From the NCBI GenBank assembly GCA_045576635.1, contig JAZNGT010000026.1, positions 1 through 9,304 of the forward strand: DNA of 9,304 nucleotides. Reading direction: 5' to 3'. The notes under the pieces are model-generated. The model was not told the origin of the DNA. It was given only the letters and a program-made list of their open reading frames with translations, and searched no databases. Positions 4,742 through 9,304 of the stretch are shown here, piece after piece. The position numbers were made by a program, and so were the translations under genes. The DNA comes from Congzhengia sp045576635. Lineage in GTDB: Bacteria > Bacillota > Clostridia > UBA1381 > UBA9506. Each line of letters begins with the position of its first letter. The first letter of the stretch is position 1.

Positions 4742-6883
4742 TTACGCTTGTTTGATAGATAAACTAATTCTATTCTTTACCTTGTCCACACCAATCACTT
4801 TCACATTGACAACATCGCCCACAGAGAGCACTTCTTTCGGATGGCGGATAAATTTATCTGCAATTTCCGAAATGTGTACAAGTCCGTCCTGATGCACGCC
4901 GATATCGACAAATACGCCAAAGTCGATTACGTTTCGTACGGTGCCTTTTAAGACCATGCCCTCTTTTACGTTTTCAATCGACAAAAGTTCGGACTTTAAA
5001 ATGGGTTTTGGCAAATCGTCACGCACGTCACGCGTGGGGCGCGCGATGGCTTCGATAATGTCTTTTAAGGTAAGGTCGCCCGTTTCGGTGTCTTGGGACA
5101 GCGCTTTTAAGTCAAGATCTTTCACACGCTCTTTAAACGCGTTTTGGTCTACGCTTTCTTTTTTCATGCCGCACGCAGAAAGGATTTTTTCTGCCGCCTT
5201 ATACGATTCAGGGTGCACGGGTGTAGCATCTAACGGGTTATCGCCGCCTGAAATGCGCAAAAAGCCTGCGCACTGTAAAAACGCCTTTTCGCCGAGTTTT
5301 GAAACCTTTAAAAGTTCACGTCTGTTTTTAAATTTTCCTTCTTTTTCGCGGTACGAAACGATGTTTTTCGCAATGGCGCGATTTATGCCTGCAACGTGTG
5401 ACAAAAGCGGAACGGATGCTGTATTTAAGTCAACGCCCACGGCGTTTACGCACGATTCCACCACGCCCGAAAGTGCCTCATCCAGCCGTTTTTGGTTCAT
5501 ATCGTGCTGATACTGCCCTACGCCGATGGCTTTCGGCTCAATTTTTACAAGTTCGGAAAGAGGGTCTTGCAGTCTGCGCGCAATCGACACAGCAGAGCGC
5601 TCTGCCACGTCAAAATCGGGAAACTCTTCCGTCCCGAGTTCCGACGCAGAGTAAACAGACGCGCCCGCCTCGTTTGTGATAGCATATGTGACGGAAAGTT
5701 TTTCTTCGCCAATGAGTTCCGAAACAAAAATTTCGGACTCTTTCGTAGCCGTTCCGTTTCCGATGGAAATCACGTCTACGTTGTGTTTTGTAATAAGCGC
5801 CAAAAGTTCTTTTTTGGCGCGTTCCTTATCGTGATTGGGAAGCGTAAAGAAAGAAACGCGCGTCGCGAGCACCTTTCCCGTTTCGTCAACCACTGCGATT
5901 TTGCAGCCTGTACGATAGCCGGGGTCTACGCCCATCACGGTTTTTCCTTTTAGGGGCGGCTGCATTAAAAGCCTTGCCAAATTGTCCGAAAAGACGCCGA
6001 TTGCGGCATCTTCTGCGCGCTCTGATAAAAGCGTTCTGACTTCGTTTTTCACAGACGGCGCGATGAGCCGTTTATACGCATCGTCTGTTGCTTCGCCAAT
6101 GAGTGTTTGAGAAGCGGAAGATGCCTCTCCGCCCAAAAAGGCACGGAAAATTTCGCCCTTTAACGCATCTTCATCTATGTCCACCGAAACCTTTAAAAAT
6201 CCCTCATTTTCGCCACGGTTGATGGCTAAAATGCGGTGGTTTGCAATTTTTCTTACAGGCTCATGAAAATCATAGTACATCGAATATGTACTGTCTTCTT
6301 CCTTTGCATTGGAAACAGAAATGACGCCGTCACGGAGGAGCGCTTTTCGCACAATTGCGCGGATTTCGGCATCGTCTGAAACGAGTTCTGCAATGATATC
6401 CTTTGCGCCTAAAATCGCATCGTCTTTTGTTTCGACTGCGTCGCTTATGAGAGTTTCCGCAAACGCCTCGATTTCTTCCATAGAATGTGTTTTGAAAAGA
6501 ATCATTTCGGCGAGCGGCAAAAGTCCTTTTTCCTTTGCAACCGATGCGCGCGTTTTGCGTTTCGGGCGGTACGGACGGTATAAATCGTCCAGTTCCGTCT
6601 GCGTTTTGGCGGCAAGGATTTTTTCTTTGAGTTCTTCTGTGAGCGCACCTTGTTCGTCGATTAAGCGCAAAATATCGTCGCGCTTTTCGTTTAGGGCACG
6701 CAGCGCCTTTAAACGCTCATAAAATTTACGCAGAAGCGCATCATCCGCCGCACCCGTCATTTCCTTTCGGTAACGTGCGATAAACGGAATGGTGTTGCCC
6801 TCGTCAATTAAAGACACAATGTTTGTTACAATTTTTTCGGAAAGCGAAAATTCGTTTTGAAGAATACGTTCAATAGATTCCAC
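4742..6883 (-). CDS. tex: Tex family RNA-binding transcription accessory protein
   Basis: A 713-residue cytoplasmic nucleic-acid-binding protein of the Tex/YhgF family, linked in other bacteria to transcription and RNA handling. The start is GTG at 6883, because AAAGGAG (6893-6899) lies 9 nt upstream and the protein then begins VESIERIL like other family members. Upstream in-frame codons to 6952 lack such a site. Domains in order: helical Tex N-terminal region with EGNTIPFIARYRKEMTG (28-44); YqgF/RNase H-like fold starting at GVDPGYRTG (318-326); helix-hairpin-helix region with LNTASVPLL and VAGINRAIAKNIV (about 486-545); C-terminal S1 RNA-binding domain (about 642-712) with VRNVIDFGVFVDIG and DGLVHISEI. 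Length and domain order are normal for the family. It has its own terminator and is separated from the gene upstream by 488 bp. Confidence 0.96.
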   Translation of the reverse strand: MESIERILQNEFSLSEKIVTNIVSLIDEGNTIPFIARYRKEMTGAADDALLRKFYERLKALRALNEKRDDILRLIDEQGALTEELKEKILAAKTQTELDDLYRPYRPKRKTRASVAKEKGLLPLAEMILFKTHSMEEIEAFAETLISDAVETKDDAILGAKDIIAELVSDDAEIRAIVRKALLRDGVISVSNAKEEDSTYSMYYDFHEPVRKIANHRILAINRGENEGFLKVSVDIDEDALKGEIFRAFLGGEASSASQTLIGEATDDAYKRLIAPSVKNEVRTLLSERAEDAAIGVFSDNLARLLMQPPLKGKTVMGVDPGYRTGCKIAVVDETGKVLATRVSFFTLPNHDKERAKKELLALITKHNVDVISIGNGTATKESEIFVSELIGEEKLSVTYAITNEAGASVYSASELGTEEFPDFDVAERSAVSIARRLQDPLSELVKIEPKAIGVGQYQHDMNQKRLDEALSGVVESCVNAVGVDLNTASVPLLSHVAGINRAIAKNIVSYREKEGKFKNRRELLKVSKLGEKAFLQCAGFLRISGGDNPLDATPVHPESYKAAEKILSACGMKKESVDQNAFKERVKDLDLKALSQDTETGDLTLKDIIEAIARPTRDVRDDLPKPILKSELLSIENVKEGMVLKGTVRNVIDFGVFVDIGVHQDGLVHISEIADKFIRHPKEVLSVGDVVNVKVIGVDKVKNRISLSIKQA

Positions 6884-6937
6884 TTGAAATAACTCCTTTG
6901 TCGTAATAGTCCGTTTATATAAGGGATAGATACCCTG

Positions 6938-6970
6938 CACCCCTTTTAGCATCCCCCTTTTTTTGGGGTG
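6938..6970. other. C-run/G-run segment with two alternative pairings upstream of tex
   Basis: GGGGTG at 6965-6970 can pair with CACCCC at 6938-6943. Alternatively its GGGG can pair with the C-run at 6953-6957 around a T7 loop. The two pairings exclude each other. The segment lies about 55-90 nt upstream of the tex start. No convincing tex promoter was found, so whether it is in the leader is unknown. Confidence 0.4.
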
Positions 6971-7034
6971 GACGGAAAATAGCGCAGATTGGACAAACTG
7001 AACCCGTAGGGGTTACCCGAAGGCGTACGTCGTC

Positions 7035-7097
7035 GCAACAAGACAATTGACGAGCCATTTTCTTCGTCGAAAAAACTGGCTCTTTTATGTCTGTTGC
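7035..7097. repeat. Stem-loop I of the tex upstream region (long nested hairpin)
   Basis: GCAACA-A-GACA (7035-7045) pairs with TGTCTGTTGC (7088-7097) with one bulged A. Inside, GAGCCA (7052-7057) pairs with TGGCTC (7077-7082), and TTTTC pairs with GAAAA at the tip. The three tiers of pairing make chance unlikely. Strand of action is not decided. Confidence 0.6.
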
Positions 7098-7103
7098 TCC
7101 TCC

Positions 7104-7132
7104 TCGTTGAAAGGCCATTAGCCTTTCAACGA
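7104..7132. repeat. Stem-loop II of the tex upstream region
   Basis: A perfect 12-bp stem (7104-7115 with 7121-7132) closes a 5-nt loop. No T-tract follows on the minus strand, so it is not an obvious terminator there. Confidence 0.7.
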
Positions 7133-7195
7133 AAAAGGAAAAACCGCCTAAAATATGAGCTTTTCGCCAGAAAAGCGATAACATTCGGCGGTTTT
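7133..7195 (-). terminator. Stem-loop III, candidate terminator of the SLH protein gene
   Basis: AAAACCGCC (7140-7148) pairs with GGCGGTTTT (7187-7195). Symmetric 10-nt internal segments enclose a second hairpin, GCTTTTC-GCCA-GAAAAGC (7159-7176). On the minus strand the stem ends GGCGGTTTTTCCTTTTTC, a T-rich tail. It is about 175 nt past the SLH gene stop, so it is a late but plausible terminator. Confidence 0.55.
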
Positions 7196-7240
7196 GACGC
7201 CCGAGAGGTGAAGTTTGTTCAAAACACAAGGTATGAAATA

Positions 7241-7270
7241 GAAGGAATTCGCCAAACGACGAATTCCTTC
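7241..7270. repeat. Stem-loop IV, first hairpin after the SLH protein gene
   Basis: A perfect 11-bp stem (7241-7251 with 7260-7270) closes an 8-nt loop. It lies about 100 nt past the SLH gene stop. The minus-strand tail TATTTC is only weakly T-rich. The remaining bases 7271-7371 hold no structure or gene I can support. Confidence 0.65.
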
Positions 7271-7371
7271 CTTACGTGTTGCGTTATTTTAACTTTTTAA
7301 ACACATTAGAAAGGCTTTGTTGTGCACTTTCTTTACCTTGTGTGGTGTGCGCATTTTGCTACACCCTGTTT

Positions 7372-9060
7372 TTATTTCTCGTAAGTAGACCAGTCTCTAT
7401 TGGGCGCAAGTTCCGTCCATGTTTCATAGCCATTTTCTTTTCTTTCATAATCGTGGCTGTTGGTTGCCTCCTGAACGGCGATATAGTACCAGTTTTCCAT
7501 ATCCATGTTATCGGACCATTTCTGCATACCGTTTAAGAGGTCTGCCGTTGTTTCGGGAACTCTGGTTACCACGCGGTTGATTAAGGTCATTGCCTCGGCA
7601 CGTGTGATTTCGTTGTTCGGCTTGTAGGTGTTATCGTCATAACCCTGAATCCAGCCGAGCGCTGCTGCCTTGTAGATAGACTCTTCTGCCCAGTGACCTG
7701 TTACGTCTTCAAAGTCGTGTGCGATTTCTACTGCTTTGTCAGCAAATCTTGCAATGATTGCCGCAAATTCTGCACGGGTAATATCGGCATTGGGGGCAAA
7801 CACTTCGCCGTCCCAGCCTGTTAAGATACCGAGTTTTGTAAGCGTTGAAATCGGGGCATTGTACCATGCGCCTTCTTTCACGTCAACGTAGGGGTTTTCC
7901 TGTGTAAGATTTCCGTCTCTTACTTCGTCTTTCAAAAGACGGAAGAAGATGGTAGCAACCTCGGCACGTGTGATGCTGCCCTGAGGCTGCACTGTGCCGT
8001 CGGGATAACCGATGATATATGCAAAGTGGTCCACGCCGTTTAAGAGTTCGGGAACATAGCCTGTGGGTTTTACGTCACGCACCCAGCCTGCGTAAAGCGT
8101 CATATCTTTTTTGGGTGTGAACGCGTCAACTTTCTGCGTGAGCGCTTCGTCTAAGTACCAGCCGTTAAACACGTAACCGTCACGTTTGGGAACGGGAAGA
8201 TCGGCTGCGGAAACTTTTTTGTCGCTTCTGTACGATTTGTTGTCGAGCGTAGCGCCGCCGTTTGTGTTAAATGTAACGATGCTGTACGGTATAACGCTAC
8301 CGCCGCCGCCACCGAAACCGCCGCCACCGGAGATAACGTCAATAACTGCGTCGGGAACTTCGCGTTCTTCGAATACGATATCTGTATTCATCGACCAACT
8401 TGCGCCGGTGCCGTTTACGTGGATTACGCCGTCTAAATGGCCGTAGAGCGTATGCGGTGCACCGGAAGCAGATGCCGTCACATAACCGGGAACGATAAGT
8501 TCCATATCGGGAAAATACCGTTTTCCGTCATTTGTGTAGTTGTAAAGTGTACCGAGTGTTACGCCGGGTTTTACTTTAAAGGGGATAATGAGTTCTTTGT
8601 TTCCGTTTGCGTTGCTTGAAACAGAACTTCTTGCGCCGTTAGCGACGAAGAGATCGCTTGTAGCAGCAGAAAAATCGCTCATGTCGGTTTTATCCAAAAC
8701 GAGAGCCGGAAGAACAACGCCCTGCGGATATTCAAGTGTTACGGTAAACTCACCCACTACCGGGACTGCCTGTGCAAGCACTTCGTTTGAGTGCGCGTAT
8801 GCGGAATTGTACCAGCCGATAAATGCGGTGCGGACAGCGTCCATATTGATGCTTGCGCGAAGTGCAGCATACTCGCCCGAGCCGAGCGTTACGGAATCAA
8901 GCCACGCAGAGCCTGTATCCTTTTTCACTTCCAGTGTGATGTCAGGTGTAACCGTAACCATAAGTCCGTCGAGCGGAATTTCTGTGGGTGCAGCAACTGC
9001 AACAAATGCCGTCTGCAAAATGAGTACCGCAGAAAGTAATGCCACGATAAATTTTTTCAT
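7372..9060 (-). CDS. Secreted SLH-domain surface protein with an InlB-type repeat
   Basis: A 562-residue secreted protein, probably held on the cell wall. The start is ATG at 9060 (MKKFIVALL...), because AAGGAG (9069-9074) lies 8 nt upstream. Residues 1-23 are a signal peptide: KK, a hydrophobic core, and AVA before AP. Residues about 25-240 are an unrecognised, beta-rich looking domain. A glycine run (245-254) acts as a hinge. Residues about 260-326 are a Listeria/InlB-type repeat (VTFNTNGG...GYVFNGWYLD...LYAGW). Three SLH domains follow, each with an ITRAE motif (363-367, 427-431, 485-489); SLH triplets bind secondary cell-wall polymer. After them is a tail of about 50 residues with WYYIAVQEATNSHDYERK. 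Substrate or adhesin target is unknown. The gene starts 36 nt after the upstream gene's stop, so the two are probably co-transcribed. Confidence 0.9.
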   Translation of the reverse strand: MKKFIVALLSAVLILQTAFVAVAAPTEIPLDGLMVTVTPDITLEVKKDTGSAWLDSVTLGSGEYAALRASINMDAVRTAFIGWYNSAYAHSNEVLAQAVPVVGEFTVTLEYPQGVVLPALVLDKTDMSDFSAATSDLFVANGARSSVSSNANGNKELIIPFKVKPGVTLGTLYNYTNDGKRYFPDMELIVPGYVTASASGAPHTLYGHLDGVIHVNGTGASWSMNTDIVFEEREVPDAVIDVISGGGGFGGGGGSVIPYSIVTFNTNGGATLDNKSYRSDKKVSAADLPVPKRDGYVFNGWYLDEALTQKVDAFTPKKDMTLYAGWVRDVKPTGYVPELLNGVDHFAYIIGYPDGTVQPQGSITRAEVATIFFRLLKDEVRDGNLTQENPYVDVKEGAWYNAPISTLTKLGILTGWDGEVFAPNADITRAEFAAIIARFADKAVEIAHDFEDVTGHWAEESIYKAAALGWIQGYDDNTYKPNNEITRAEAMTLINRVVTRVPETTADLLNGMQKWSDNMDMENWYYIAVQEATNSHDYERKENGYETWTELAPNRDWSTYEK

Positions 9061-9096
9061 AACAAACACTCCTTTTTTCTCTCTATGTGATAAATT

Positions 9097-9304
9097 TTAT
9101 TCTTCTAAAAGGTGTAAATACTTTTCGTAATACGATTTAATCTCTTTTTTTTCGGCTTGTGTGAGATGCTCTTTCATAAGGCTGTACACCTTTACAAATT
9201 CTTCTTCTGTGATGCCGCCTTTTATATAAGAAAGCACGGTTTTGTAGGTATCCGAAGGAAGCGCACGTGCTAAAATGGCAAGCACTTTTGCCTTATCGTC
9301 TGTG
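9097..9304 (-). CDS. C-terminal fragment of an unrecognised gene, runs off the right edge
   Basis: The frame is open from the right edge to TAA at 9097-9099, showing 68 residues from TDDKAKVLAIL to YLHLLEE. A GTG at 9285 is available but has no good ribosome site visible, so the true start is probably outside the window. The visible part is predicted to be all helical and highly charged: an LARALPSDTYKTVLSYI segment, then a GGITEEEF turn and an SLMKEHLTQAEKKEIKSYYEKY helix. No signal, membrane segment or catalytic motif is seen. I do not recognise the family. Its stop is 36 nt upstream of the SLH gene start with no terminator between, suggesting one transcript. Confidence 0.6.
   Translation of the reverse strand, partial: TDDKAKVLAILARALPSDTYKTVLSYIKGGITEEEFVKVYSLMKEHLTQAEKKEIKSYYEKYLHLLEE

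Noticed and set aside
4941..5510. Plus-strand open frame of 189 residues inside tex
   Set aside because: Shadow of tex, which has a full domain set in the other strand.
6884..6952. N-terminal extension of tex to 6952
   Set aside because: The extension crosses a strong ribosome binding site at 6893-6899 that serves the GTG at 6883, and adds residues not seen in the family.
6915..7229. Minus-strand open frame of 104 residues upstream of tex
   Set aside because: It covers the stem-loop array and overlaps the tex 5' end, has no good start signal, and its low-complexity sequence follows the hairpin repeats.
8588..9130. Plus-strand open frame of 180 residues
   Set aside because: Complementary to the SLH protein gene, which has a signal peptide, domains and a ribosome site; this is its shadow.

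Overview
The window looks like chromosomal DNA of a spore-forming Clostridia-type Firmicute. An alpha/beta-type small acid-soluble spore protein (SASP), a surface protein with three SLH domains, strong AGGAGG-like ribosome binding sites, CCA-encoded tRNA genes and T-rich hairpin terminators all point that way. I cannot name genus or species. Apart from the left end and the tRNA pair, every recognised gene is on the minus strand.

Layout. Bases 1-1192 (plus) are an A/T-rich island with phage or mobile-element flavour. It holds the tail of a zinc-ribbon protein, followed 3 nt later by a sigma-70-like protein that ends in an AP2-type DNA-binding domain, then a 21-bp wobble hairpin. Bases 1301-1558 (minus) are a SASP gene whose C-terminus leaves the family pattern, probably through a small frameshift. 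Bases 1701-1938 (plus) are a sigma-A promoter, tRNA-Thr(GGT), tRNA-Lys(CTT) and a terminator. The last 51 bases of that unit (tRNA-Lys 3' end plus terminator) recur exactly at 2092-2142. Between the copies lies a 156-bp hairpin-rich insert that carries an inverted copy of the tRNA T-arm.

Bases 2402-9304 (minus) are ordinary core genes, read right to left: an unrecognised C-terminal gene fragment running off the window, an SLH surface protein with an InlB-type repeat, a 488-bp gap with a row of stem-loops, tex, a UgpC/MsmX-type sugar ABC ATPase with its own promoter and leader, and a sugar nucleotidyltransferase. Good terminators separate tex, the ATPase and the nucleotidyltransferase, so these look mostly like single-gene units rather than one operon. 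The ATPase has no permease genes beside it, as expected for a shared energising subunit.

Most unusual are the sigma/AP2 fusion, the tRNA-Lys 3' duplication with its inserted hairpin element, and the stem-loop array upstream of tex. No CRISPR array, insertion-sequence transposase, rRNA or recognisable defence operon is present.
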